Assembly (NCBI RefSeq): GCF_017811155.1
Contig: NZ_JACVCV010000013.1
Span: 110,742 to 174,741 of the forward strand
Direction of reading: 5' to 3'
DNA: 64,000 nt
From: Lunatimonas salinarum
Lineage (GTDB): Bacteria > Bacteroidota > Bacteroidia > Cytophagales > Cyclobacteriaceae
This document shows positions 42,790 through 51,113 of this stretch, piece after piece. The first letter of the stretch is position 1; every line of letters begins with the position of its first letter. The notes beneath the pieces are model-generated. The model was not told the DNA's origin and did not search any database. It worked only from the letters and a program-made list of their open reading frames with translations. A program made the position numbers and the translations under genes.

Positions 42790-44477
42790 AGCCCCTGTTC
42801 TTTAAGTTTTTCGTAGGCCGATTTCATTCGGGTATGGTATTGGCTGACAGCATAGGCACTTCCGTTGTATCCAAAGGCAAATGCCTCCCAATCGTAGTTA
42901 CCGTCCAAGTCTTCCGAAATGTAATCGACCAGTCTTTTACCGCGGGATTTTTTAGTCCGGATAAACTCCAGGAAGTCCAATAGGTGAAAATACTCCGACT
43001 GATGCTGGTGTTCCATAAAGTCGTCCACATCTTTGTAGCCCCTGCCCTTGATATTGCCTTCCAAATTCTCCCCGAGCACTTGGAACATCCCCCAAGATGC
43101 TGCGTATACTGCCGCCTTTTTGTGGATGGCAATTGCTTTGTCCAGTCTTTCGTACTCTCTAGCACCTCCTTTATAATGCGCACGGGTCCATTTTTCGAAG
43201 AGAATATCCTCGTTTCCCTTCAGGTGGGCATGGGGGTCTTCCCCTAATTTTACCAGATTTCGCCAAAAAACATGTCCCTCAAAAAGAATCTTTGCTCTTC
43301 CATCTGCCAGGTGACCCCTGCCGGAAGATTCCACCGAAATGACGGCTTTGACTACGGGAAGACTTAGTTTAATGGACGTGTTGTTTTCAAAATCCTCTAA
43401 CGCAATGCGGATATCCATGTCACTGAGCACCTTGGCATGCTCGATGTCATTGGATTGAATGAAATCATCGCCGGATTGTTCTACTAAGTTGGTATCCAAC
43501 GAAGCGGAGAGAAGCAGGCGTTGATTTGTGATTGAATTGGGTTGGGGTTCCGGAAAAAGGGTGTTTTCGCGTCTAAACTCCCGGTCATCCATTTCTACGT
43601 CATCTACAGGAGGCGTCGTTGCGCCCGTCAGCGGTTTTACACCGGCGCCCTCATCCTGTACGTTGGAATCATCCCCGAGCCCTTTACCTGTGGGGTCACT
43701 CCATCGCTTGCTTACGTATTTCAGGGACCTATCGCCGAAGTAGAAGGCGATCATCATCAGAAAGGCCGTTTCAAAGAATTCAAATTGTTGCCTCAGTAAA
43801 GCCACATCCATGCCGGTATAGGCAGATCCGAAGCTGGTAATAAGCAAAGACATGCCACCCATCAGTAGTGTGAAGGCAATCATGCCCCGCACGGTACCGG
43901 GAGGTAAGCCAAAGGTCTGGCTTCGGTAGGGGTTGTATTTTGGCACCTCCATATCTTCGGTTTCGGGAATGAAAATCCCGTTGCGTTTTTGTTCTGTTTG
44001 CTCGTAGATCCTGTCCCAATCTTGATCGGTGATGCCATAATTGATATTGTAAAAATAAACGGACCACATAAAATATACTAAAAATACCGCTATCCAAATG
44101 ACCGCAGTAGCAAGGCCGACTGCTTGAAAGAGATTTTGGTGCTCGATGTATACAAAAAACGCCCCCAACAGGCCAAAACCTGTGAGTAGCGTCGTAAGTA
44201 CCACCGTTCCTTTGAAGAAAAAGCCGTGATAGGGGTTGTTGTTTTGGTTTACGTGCTTTGCCCTAGGGTTCATGTGGCGGGCGGCTATTCCATATAGGAG
44301 ACCGACGGCGAGTAGCAAGATCAATGTTACCGCAAAACTGGTGTTCTTGTCTTGCCATTCAGGTACGACTCCGAAAAGAAGCACCATGGTGACTAGCACT
44401 ACGGCACCAAGCTGTACCAGCAGGTAAGGTTTGTTTTTAAATAGCGGTTTGGCGTTGTCTGGATTTGGTGGTGACAT
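42786..44477 (-). CDS. Polytopic membrane protein with C-terminal N-acetylmuramidase (DUF3380) domain
   Basis: 563 residues in two parts. Residues about 15-260 hold five or six transmembrane helices (for example YLLVQLGAVVLVTMVLLF, TVVLTTLLTGFGLLGAFFVY, AVIWIAVFLVYFMWSVYF, GMIAFTLLMGGMSLLI). After an acidic linker, residues about 350-563 match the N-acetylmuramidase domain first described in phage endolysins: VVKAVISVESSGRGHLADGRAKILFEGHVFWR with the catalytic Glu, then AASWGMFQVLG, FLEFIRTKK and AFAFGYNGSAY. Phage versions are soluble with peptidoglycan-binding domains; fusion to a polytopic membrane domain is unusual. It lies 31 bases after the DUF5675 gene and overlaps the DUF4230 gene. 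A role in controlled wall cleavage is inference. Confidence 0.85.
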   Translation of the reverse strand: MSPPNPDNAKPLFKNKPYLLVQLGAVVLVTMVLLFGVVPEWQDKNTSFAVTLILLLAVGLLYGIAARHMNPRAKHVNQNNNPYHGFFFKGTVVLTTLLTGFGLLGAFFVYIEHQNLFQAVGLATAVIWIAVFLVYFMWSVYFYNINYGITDQDWDRIYEQTEQKRNGIFIPETEDMEVPKYNPYRSQTFGLPPGTVRGMIAFTLLMGGMSLLITSFGSAYTGMDVALLRQQFEFFETAFLMMIAFYFGDRSLKYVSKRWSDPTGKGLGDDSNVQDEGAGVKPLTGATTPPVDDVEMDDREFRRENTLFPEPQPNSITNQRLLLSASLDTNLVEQSGDDFIQSNDIEHAKVLSDMDIRIALEDFENNTSIKLSLPVVKAVISVESSGRGHLADGRAKILFEGHVFWRNLVKLGEDPHAHLKGNEDILFEKWTRAHYKGGAREYERLDKAIAIHKKAAVYAASWGMFQVLGENLEGNIKGRGYKDVDDFMEHQHQSEYFHLLDFLEFIRTKKSRGKRLVDYISEDLDGNYDWEAFAFGYNGSAYAVSQYHTRMKSAYEKLKEQGL

Positions 44478-44508
44478 AGGGAGAAGGTTTAATTTTTTTT
44501 ACGTGGTA

Positions 44509-45363
44509 CTATCCCAGTGCAAGGGATACTGTTTTTTGTCGGATGAGGGACCTGTCAAACCAGTCTTCATCCAGCACTTGAATGGTTAGCTTTTCCCCTT
44601 GATCGAGCATCGGATGCAGTGTTTTATAGAAGCGCTCGAAGGCCAGTCTGGAGTGGGTGATCATTTTTTGGGGGTCTGCTGCGTTTACGCCGTCGGCGAT
44701 GAGGATGCACCCCTCCGTATCGGCATGGGAGTTGCCAATGTGGATGTATACCCGACTGAAGTTAGGGATTTGCATGATCTCAATGTGATAGTCAAACCAT
44801 GCAAACCGGTTTCGGTACCGTTGGGTAAGCGGGGTTTCCACGCGGTTGAGTTCGAGGGGATAGGTCCCCTCCGGTATGCGGGTTTTTCCGGCCAATTTGC
44901 TATCCCGGTGCGCATCTTCCAAGGTGTAGGCAAAGAAGCGGTTTTTCAAAAACAGCAGTCCCAACGTCGTCTGCCCGTCATCCAGGTATCGCATCACGGT
45001 GACTGTATTGGAATTGAGTGGCTGTCCCGTTTGCGTTGGATTGTGCAATTGATTTTCCAGTACCCTTATTTTTTCGTTTAAATCTTTTAATCGATCGTCC
45101 GAAAGAGCCGGGGCTGCCGGTGGTCCGGGCTGTGAAGAAGCGGGTGTCGCCGCAGGCATCGGTTCGCTTGCTTTTACTTGAGCGCCGGATTTTGCAAAAA
45201 GGCTCGTTAAACCCTCGGATGCCCGGCGAAACAAGAGTACGATATAACCGGCAAACCCTACGAACCACATCCAAATGCCTTCCAAAACTTGAGGTTGGAC
45301 CACAAAGAGGACAGCAAGTACCAGAATAATGACGATCAGGGTGATCAGTAGAAATCGGCTCAT
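44509..45363 (-). CDS. Membrane-anchored DUF5675 protein
   Basis: 284 residues. Two N-terminal hydrophobic segments (FLLITLIVIILVLAVLFVV and IWMWFVGFAGYIVLLF) are followed by a Pro/Ala-rich linker and a short coiled coil (LKDLNEKIRVLENQL). Residues about 125-270 match DUF5675: VMRYLDDGQTTLGLLFL, FAYTLEDAHRDSKLAGKTRIPEGTYPLELNR, VYIHIGNSHADTEGCILIADG. DUF5675 domains occur in phage and contractile-injection-like settings and recall L,D-transpeptidase-like folds with a His/Cys pair (HIGN...GC is visible), though no activity is established. It is the first gene of the minus-strand muramidase/DUF4230 operon. Confidence 0.85.
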   Translation of the reverse strand: MSRFLLITLIVIILVLAVLFVVQPQVLEGIWMWFVGFAGYIVLLFRRASEGLTSLFAKSGAQVKASEPMPAATPASSQPGPPAAPALSDDRLKDLNEKIRVLENQLHNPTQTGQPLNSNTVTVMRYLDDGQTTLGLLFLKNRFFAYTLEDAHRDSKLAGKTRIPEGTYPLELNRVETPLTQRYRNRFAWFDYHIEIMQIPNFSRVYIHIGNSHADTEGCILIADGVNAADPQKMITHSRLAFERFYKTLHPMLDQGEKLTIQVLDEDWFDRSLIRQKTVSLALG

Positions 45364-45640
45364 GAAGTTAACAGTTTTCTATGCTTATGGCGGGATTTTG
45401 ATCAACAAAATTGAAGCCTTTGGAAGTCTGAGCAAAATTTAATTATTTAAATCTGGATTTCAAACATACTATCCATTTTTTACGTCTTCGTTTTTTTTCT
45501 GTTTCGGATTTACGGCTTTCGTACAGGGGTGTCGCCCTTGTTAATATAGATTAAAATTAAATTAGTGTTAAATACACATGTTTTTTTGAAAACAATCGGA
45601 TAATTTTTTAATTTTCTGGTTAAACAATAGATTCTAAAAA

Positions 45641-46108
45641 ATGGCGAACTACAACTTGCAAATCAACGGAAAGAACTACCAGGTTGATGTGGACGAAGAC
45701 ACCCCCTTGTTGTGGGTACTTCGGGATCATCTGGGGCTGGTAGGCACCAAGTATTCCTGTGGCATTTCCCAGTGCGGAGCCTGTACGGTTCATATAAACG
45801 ATAATGCGGTTAAGTCCTGCTCCTACCCGGTTTCTGCGGTAGGCTCTGAGAAGGTTACTACCATTGAAGGATTATCGGATAGTGGGGATCATCCCGTGCA
45901 AAAGGCTTGGGAAGAAATCGACGTAGCGCAATGCGGTTACTGCCAAGCAGGTCAAATCATGACAGCGGCAGCATTTTTGAAAAAGAATCCATCTCCGTCT
46001 GAGGCAGACGTCGTTGAAGCCATGAATGGCAATATTTGCCGCTGTGGCACTTACCACAGAATCAAGGAAGCTGTTCTCCTCGCCGCATCTAAAACCAATC
46101 GATCATGA
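45641..46108 (+). CDS. iorA: (2Fe-2S) small subunit of an isoquinoline-1-oxidoreductase-like molybdoenzyme
   Basis: 155 residues of the xanthine-oxidase-family iron-sulfur subunit. The plant-type ferredoxin cluster is YSCGISQCGACTVH followed by a further Cys in VKSCSYPV. The second cluster is CGYCQAGQIM with CRCGTYHRI near the C-terminus. LLWVLRDHLGLVGTKY at the start is also typical. It carries electrons from the molybdenum cofactor subunit encoded by the next gene, whose ATG overlaps its 3' end by four bases. The natural substrate of such two-subunit enzymes in Bacteroidota is usually unknown (aldehydes or N-heterocycles). Confidence 0.95.
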   Translation: MANYNLQINGKNYQVDVDEDTPLLWVLRDHLGLVGTKYSCGISQCGACTVHINDNAVKSCSYPVSAVGSEKVTTIEGLSDSGDHPVQKAWEEIDVAQCGYCQAGQIMTAAAFLKKNPSPSEADVVEAMNGNICRCGTYHRIKEAVLLAASKTNRS

Positions 46109-48267
46109 GCACACAACTAAAGACCAATAGACGAGATTTCCTGAAAATTGCAGCCACTGCCGGTGGGGGCCTTTTGCTGGGCTTTCATTTCTCCGGTTGT
46201 GATTCACCCAAAATGCAGGTGGTAACAGATGAGGAGTTGATGGCTCAGGCGGTAAATTACAATGCCTTTTTATCGATCGCACCGGATGGTCATGTGGTGA
46301 TTTTCTCTCCCAATCCGGAGTTGGGCCAAAATATCAAGACTTCCTTCCCCATGATCGTAGCTGAAGAATTGGATGCAGATTGGGCAAAGGTACGCGTGAT
46401 GCAGGCCTTCTTGGATAATGAAAAATACGATCGGCAGGTTACGGGCGGATCAGGTGCCATGCCCCATTCTTGGGAGCGCCTGCGTAAGGCGGGGGCTACA
46501 GCCAGACGGATGCTGCTGGAAGCGGCCGCAAATCGACTAGGGGTAGAGGTAGGCAGCCTGACAACCGATGCTGGAACAGTTATACACAAAGATAGCGGAA
46601 AGAAACTGGGATATGGGGAGTTGGCAACCGAAGCGGCTTCCATGACCGTGCCGGAGGATGTGCCGCTTAAAAATATCAAAGACTTCAAGATAATTGGTAC
46701 GCCGGTTAAGAATGTCGATAACAAGGCCATGTTTACCGGGAAGCCGCTCTATGGGCTGGACATCTATCGGGACGGCATGAAGCATGCGATGGTGCAGCGG
46801 CCTCCCTTTGGGATGAAGCTCAAGTCATTTGATGCGGACGCTGCAAAGGCAGTAAATGGGATCACCGATGTGGTTTCGTTTAACGAAAATGTCGCTGTGG
46901 TGGGGACTTCCACCTGGCCTTTGATGAAGGCTAGGCGGCTGCTCAACGTGCAATATGAACCCATAGCGGGAGAATTGGAAAGTACAGAGATGCACAACAA
47001 GATCTTTGACGACTTGCTAAACAATGGCAATGCCAAGGTGATGCGCAAAGATGGGGATGTAAATGCTGCCTTTCGAAACGCTGCCAAAGTGATAAAAAGT
47101 GAATTTCAGTGTCCCTTCCTTTCACATTCCCCCATGGAGCCGATGAACTTTTTTGCTCATGTAAAAGCCGATGGCGTGGAATTGGTTGGCCCTACGCAAA
47201 CGCCCGATAGAGCCAAGGCAGCGGCGGCGGAGATTGCAGGGGTAGATCCTGAGAAGGTAACGGTGGAAATGACCCGCCTAGGAGGTGGATTTGGAAGAAG
47301 GTTACGAGCTGACTTTGTGGAAGAAGCCGTGCACGTGTCCAAGTTGGTCAATGCGCCCGTGAAGTTGATCTGGACTAGAGAAGATGACAATACGGGGGGT
47401 GCTTACCGTCCCGCTGTTAAGTATCGTTTTGAAGCTGCTTTGGATGCGAATAACAACCTGATCGGCTACAAACTGAAAGGCGTTGGTCTCAATGCGGGAA
47501 ATACTACCCGTGAAAATAACTTCCCCTCCGGGTCGGTGGACAACCTGCTCATCGAGTCGATTGATTACAAATCGGACATTACCACAAATGCTTGGCGCGC
47601 TCCAATTACAAATTTCCTCGCCTTTGCGGAGCAGTCTTTCATAGATGAAGTAGCCGAAGCTGCGGGTAAGGATCCGGTGCAGTTCCGTCTGGAATTGCTG
47701 GATAGGGCCAAAAATAATCCGGTAGGAAGCATCCATTACGATGTAGACAGAATGAGGGGTGTTGTGGAGTTAGCTGCCGAAAAATCGGGATGGGGCAAGA
47801 AAAACGGTGTGGCTCAAGGCTTTTCCGTGTATTTCTCACATCGATCTTATGTGGCCCAGGTGGCGGAAGTACGCATGAACCAAGGTAATCCCGTATTGGA
47901 AAAAATCTATGCGGTGACCGATTGCGGTATCGTGGTAAATCCAACCGGTGCGGACCAACAAGTGAGAGGCGGTATGGTGGATGGAATGGGCCATGCCATG
48001 TATACAAACATGACCATCAAAAATGGGCTGGCGGAGCAAAAGAATTTTGACAGCTACCGACTGATCCGCATGAAGGAAATACCAGAGATTGAAACCCACT
48101 TTGTCGACAACGGCATAGATCCCACCGGGTTGGGAGAGCCTGCGCTGCCTCCAACTGGCGGGGCTATCTCCAATGCAATCTATTGGGCAACCGGTAAGCG
48201 ACTGCGAAACCAGCCGTTTATCGAGCAGGAAGAACTTAAGGAGTTCAACTTGGGTCAACGGGCCTGA
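46105..48267 (+). CDS. iorB: Molybdopterin-binding large subunit of an isoquinoline-1-oxidoreductase-like enzyme, Tat-exported
   Basis: 720 residues. A twin-arginine leader (TNRRDFLKIAATAGGGLLLGF) ends near FSGC, so the enzyme is exported. The body shows the aldehyde-oxidase/xanthine-dehydrogenase molybdopterin domains: TGKPLYGLDIYRDGM, RLGGGFGRRLRADFVEEAV, TNAWRAPITNFLAFAEQSFIDEVA, the C-terminal VVNPTGADQQVRGGMVDGMGHAMY and GLGEPALPPTGGAISNAIYWATG with the catalytic Glu. The length fits the IorB group, which contains a duplicated domain. The co-exported small subunit overlaps upstream. A strong terminator follows 30 bases after the stop. Confidence 0.95.
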   Translation: MSTQLKTNRRDFLKIAATAGGGLLLGFHFSGCDSPKMQVVTDEELMAQAVNYNAFLSIAPDGHVVIFSPNPELGQNIKTSFPMIVAEELDADWAKVRVMQAFLDNEKYDRQVTGGSGAMPHSWERLRKAGATARRMLLEAAANRLGVEVGSLTTDAGTVIHKDSGKKLGYGELATEAASMTVPEDVPLKNIKDFKIIGTPVKNVDNKAMFTGKPLYGLDIYRDGMKHAMVQRPPFGMKLKSFDADAAKAVNGITDVVSFNENVAVVGTSTWPLMKARRLLNVQYEPIAGELESTEMHNKIFDDLLNNGNAKVMRKDGDVNAAFRNAAKVIKSEFQCPFLSHSPMEPMNFFAHVKADGVELVGPTQTPDRAKAAAAEIAGVDPEKVTVEMTRLGGGFGRRLRADFVEEAVHVSKLVNAPVKLIWTREDDNTGGAYRPAVKYRFEAALDANNNLIGYKLKGVGLNAGNTTRENNFPSGSVDNLLIESIDYKSDITTNAWRAPITNFLAFAEQSFIDEVAEAAGKDPVQFRLELLDRAKNNPVGSIHYDVDRMRGVVELAAEKSGWGKKNGVAQGFSVYFSHRSYVAQVAEVRMNQGNPVLEKIYAVTDCGIVVNPTGADQQVRGGMVDGMGHAMYTNMTIKNGLAEQKNFDSYRLIRMKEIPEIETHFVDNGIDPTGLGEPALPPTGGAISNAIYWATGKRLRNQPFIEQEELKEFNLGQRA

Positions 48268-48296
48268 TCGACTCATTTCTTCCTAGCTAAAAAAAA

Positions 48297-48327
48297 TGCC
48301 ACCTTGCGCAAAGGTGGCATTTTTTTT
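48297..48327. terminator. Bidirectional intrinsic terminator between iorB and the convergent receptor gene
   Basis: Perfect 9-base-pair stem, TGCCACCTT (48297-48305) with AAGGTGGCA (48311-48319), flanked by an A-run before and a run of eight T after. It lies between the stops of two convergent genes and can end transcripts from either side. Confidence 0.93.
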
Positions 48328-48374
48328 GAGCGGGTTCTGCGATTTCGTTCGTTGGCTCACCCCACCTTTTTTAA

Positions 48375-50855
48375 CTATTCCAAAGAGCTGTTGCTTACGC
48401 CGCTCTTTATATCGTCGTTGGTGACCGATTTTGGTTTTTTTGCGTTTTTATCTACGGTGAGTTTCCCGATTTTGTAGGTGAAATTGACGCGAAACCCTGC
48501 ATTTTGCATGCCTACGGTGCTTTGTTGGAGGATGGTAGGTGTGACCAGTTGGTTCTGCAAGGTAAACTCCTTGGTCAGGAAGTTTTCGAACCCAAACCCA
48601 ATGCTTCCGCGGTTATCGTTGAACTGTTTGTTGATGTTCAGGTTATATATGGCAAATCCGCCTGCCTGCCCCTGTAGCTGTACCTGCTGCCCCCGGGCAA
48701 AGCCAAAGGCTTGAATCTGCCAGTTGTTGGGTAGCTGGTAGCTGGCCATTCCCCTGCCACTCAGTACGAAGCCGGAGTTGAATGCCGCATACAAGGGGTC
48801 GGTCAGTCCGTTGTTCAATGTGGCATAGTAGCCATCTATACTTCCGTTCACCGTCAGTTTGCTACTTAGATTGACATTGGAAAAGATGGATAATCCGAAC
48901 GTCTTTTCGTAGCCGATGTTTTCAAAGGTGGTGAAGATGACATCTTTGTCCGCTACCGTTCTAATGGGTTGGATGGATCCGGTGGTATTTCTGAAGTAGG
49001 TGGTGAAGTTAATGGTAGCCACTTTCGAGGAGGTGCCGTAGGAAAGCTCCCAATTGTCTGTATACTCGGGGCGTAGCAACGGGTTTCCCTGAGATACTTG
49101 TTGCGGATTGGCTGCGTTTAGGTTTGGATCGAGGAAATTGAGGAAAGGACGCTGTACCCTTCGGTTATAGGCGGCTTTGATCATGTCTCCAGTGGTCATT
49201 TTGTGACTCAAATTTAAGCTGGGAACCCATACACCGTAGGAGGGGATATCGCTTTCGGGAGCCATGGAACCAAAGTTGGCGTTGATGTGGGTATATTCAT
49301 ACCGCACTCCCCCTTTAAAGGAGAAATCCTGAAGAAAATCAGTGGTAAAGGAAGCATATCCTGCGGTTACGTTTTGGTTGTAAGCAAAGTTGTTTGACTT
49401 GCTTGGATTGGCAGACTCCTGATAGGGGCCGGACACACCTTCTGCCGTGTAGTAGGCAAAGTCACTTTCTGCCTGCCGATTGATATTCTTCGCGCCGTAT
49501 TCGAGTATTTGGTTTTCCGATAGTGGCCTTATATAATCCAGCTGCACCGTAAATTCTTCATTTTTGCTGACGTTATTGTTTAAAATTCTACTTAAAATTC
49601 CCGTTTCGGGCTCACCATATAGGCTGTTTTCAAACATATTGCGTTGATTAGATACGCTGTATAGAGCAGATAAGCTGAATTCTTCCCCCTTGCGATCAAA
49701 TGTTTTGATATAGTTGAAATTGGCGTCAATGTTATTGGCCTGGTCATTGGTGGCCACATCTCTTAAGCTAGCGTTGATCAACGCATCCGATACATAGGTT
49801 TCAGTAAGCAGGCTTTTCTGGAGGTTTTCGCGGTTTCGCAGGCCAAAACTGACGGATGTTGAAAGGAACTGGTTAGGATCTAGCTCGAAGTCCCATCCCA
49901 AATTATACCTACCCATCAGCATATCAGTGCCGGTGTTGGCTTGTTGTAGCACATTCATCAAGGTGCCGTTGGGCTGGGTTATCACTTGTTCGTTGGAGAA
50001 TGAGCCCAACACGTTATACATCGAACGACCAAAGCCGCCCAATGTCCAGCTCATATTTCCTTGTTTGAGGCTACCATTGAGCCCTAGCGTGGAGCTTCTG
50101 TTGCCCGCAGAGCTATTGATATTCAAAGAGGATCCCTGCAAGTTGTTTTTCTTGGTAATGATATTGATCACGCCTCCGGTACCTTCTGCATCGTATTTGG
50201 CAGAAGGAGTGGTGATGACTTCCACTGATTTGATTTCCTCGGCAGGCAGTTGTTTTAGCGCATCGGCCACGTTGGACGCGACGATGGCCGATTGCCTGCC
50301 GTCTATAAGTACCAAGATATTGGAGCTTCCCCGCATAGACACATTGCCATCCATGTCGACTGAAAGCATGGGCACCCTCCGCATCACGTCTGTTGCATCC
50401 CCTCCCAGGAGTGTTTTGTCGTTTTCGGCATGGTAAATGGTACGGTCCACTTTTTCTTCGAAGAGGTCCCGCTGCCCCGTGATTACCACCTCATCCAACG
50501 AGATTTGGGTGGGCTCCAAGTAAAAAGTAGAAGTAAGCGAGGGTGTATTTCCTTCCGATACCTGAAACGGTTCGCTCACGAACTCCTGGTATCCCATCAC
50601 GGAGATCTTGAGACGATAGAGCTTATTTTGCATGCCTGTAAGTGCAAATTCGCCATCCAAATCCGCCACTGCACCGGATTCCAACGAGTCGTCCTCTGCG
50701 CGGATCAGGGCAATGGTTGCAAAGCCTACCGGTTCGCGGGTTTCGTGATCTATAACCTGGCCGATTACCTCATGGGGTACCTGCTGGGCATGGTTCTTCG
50801 TTAGACTGCCAAAAGTGAGTACGGCAAAGATAAGAATGGATCGTAGTGCGTTCAT
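48375..50855 (-). CDS. Outer-membrane beta-barrel TonB-dependent receptor-like protein
   Basis: 826 residues. Signal peptide (MNALRSILIFAVLTFGSLTKNHAQ); carboxypeptidase-regulatory-like domain at about 28-115 (VIGQVIDHETREPVGFATIALIR, KISVMGYQEFVSEPF); plug at about 125-225 (VVITGQRDLFEEKVDRTIYHAE, MRGSSNILVLIDGRQSAI, KSVEVITTPSAKYDAEGTGGVINI in pieces); the remainder an outer-membrane barrel of the group called outer membrane beta-barrel protein 3. The C-terminus continues past the barrel with a Lys/Ser-rich tail (KNAKKPKSVTNDD) rather than ending in an aromatic residue. It has no SusD partner next to it. The substrate is unknown. Confidence 0.92.
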   Translation of the reverse strand: MNALRSILIFAVLTFGSLTKNHAQQVPHEVIGQVIDHETREPVGFATIALIRAEDDSLESGAVADLDGEFALTGMQNKLYRLKISVMGYQEFVSEPFQVSEGNTPSLTSTFYLEPTQISLDEVVITGQRDLFEEKVDRTIYHAENDKTLLGGDATDVMRRVPMLSVDMDGNVSMRGSSNILVLIDGRQSAIVASNVADALKQLPAEEIKSVEVITTPSAKYDAEGTGGVINIITKKNNLQGSSLNINSSAGNRSSTLGLNGSLKQGNMSWTLGGFGRSMYNVLGSFSNEQVITQPNGTLMNVLQQANTGTDMLMGRYNLGWDFELDPNQFLSTSVSFGLRNRENLQKSLLTETYVSDALINASLRDVATNDQANNIDANFNYIKTFDRKGEEFSLSALYSVSNQRNMFENSLYGEPETGILSRILNNNVSKNEEFTVQLDYIRPLSENQILEYGAKNINRQAESDFAYYTAEGVSGPYQESANPSKSNNFAYNQNVTAGYASFTTDFLQDFSFKGGVRYEYTHINANFGSMAPESDIPSYGVWVPSLNLSHKMTTGDMIKAAYNRRVQRPFLNFLDPNLNAANPQQVSQGNPLLRPEYTDNWELSYGTSSKVATINFTTYFRNTTGSIQPIRTVADKDVIFTTFENIGYEKTFGLSIFSNVNLSSKLTVNGSIDGYYATLNNGLTDPLYAAFNSGFVLSGRGMASYQLPNNWQIQAFGFARGQQVQLQGQAGGFAIYNLNINKQFNDNRGSIGFGFENFLTKEFTLQNQLVTPTILQQSTVGMQNAGFRVNFTYKIGKLTVDKNAKKPKSVTNDDIKSGVSNSSLE

Positions 50856-51113
50856 GATGTGCTGGATTATGATGTGTTTGTTGGATGTTAGACATCATGC
50901 CGCTGGGATCGTTTAAGCCGAAAAATGGGCCAATGGGTGGCAATAGGCGGTTAGTGGGTGTCACTCGATGAAATCCCGTAACGGATCGACAGTTTGGGGA
51001 TTTTTATTTTGCCGGAAACCGGTTGGTTGTTCGTATTGCCGTACTTAATTTTTTTGAAATTAGCCGATTTGGTGCTTACTTGCTTTGATTTAATCGAAAA
51101 ATGATCTCTGATA

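Noticed and set aside
40028..45363. Prophage lysis module.
   Set aside because: The muramidase and DUF5675 domains are phage-like, but no tail, capsid, terminase, integrase or holin gene is present, and the DUF4230 partners are ordinary Bacteroidota envelope proteins.
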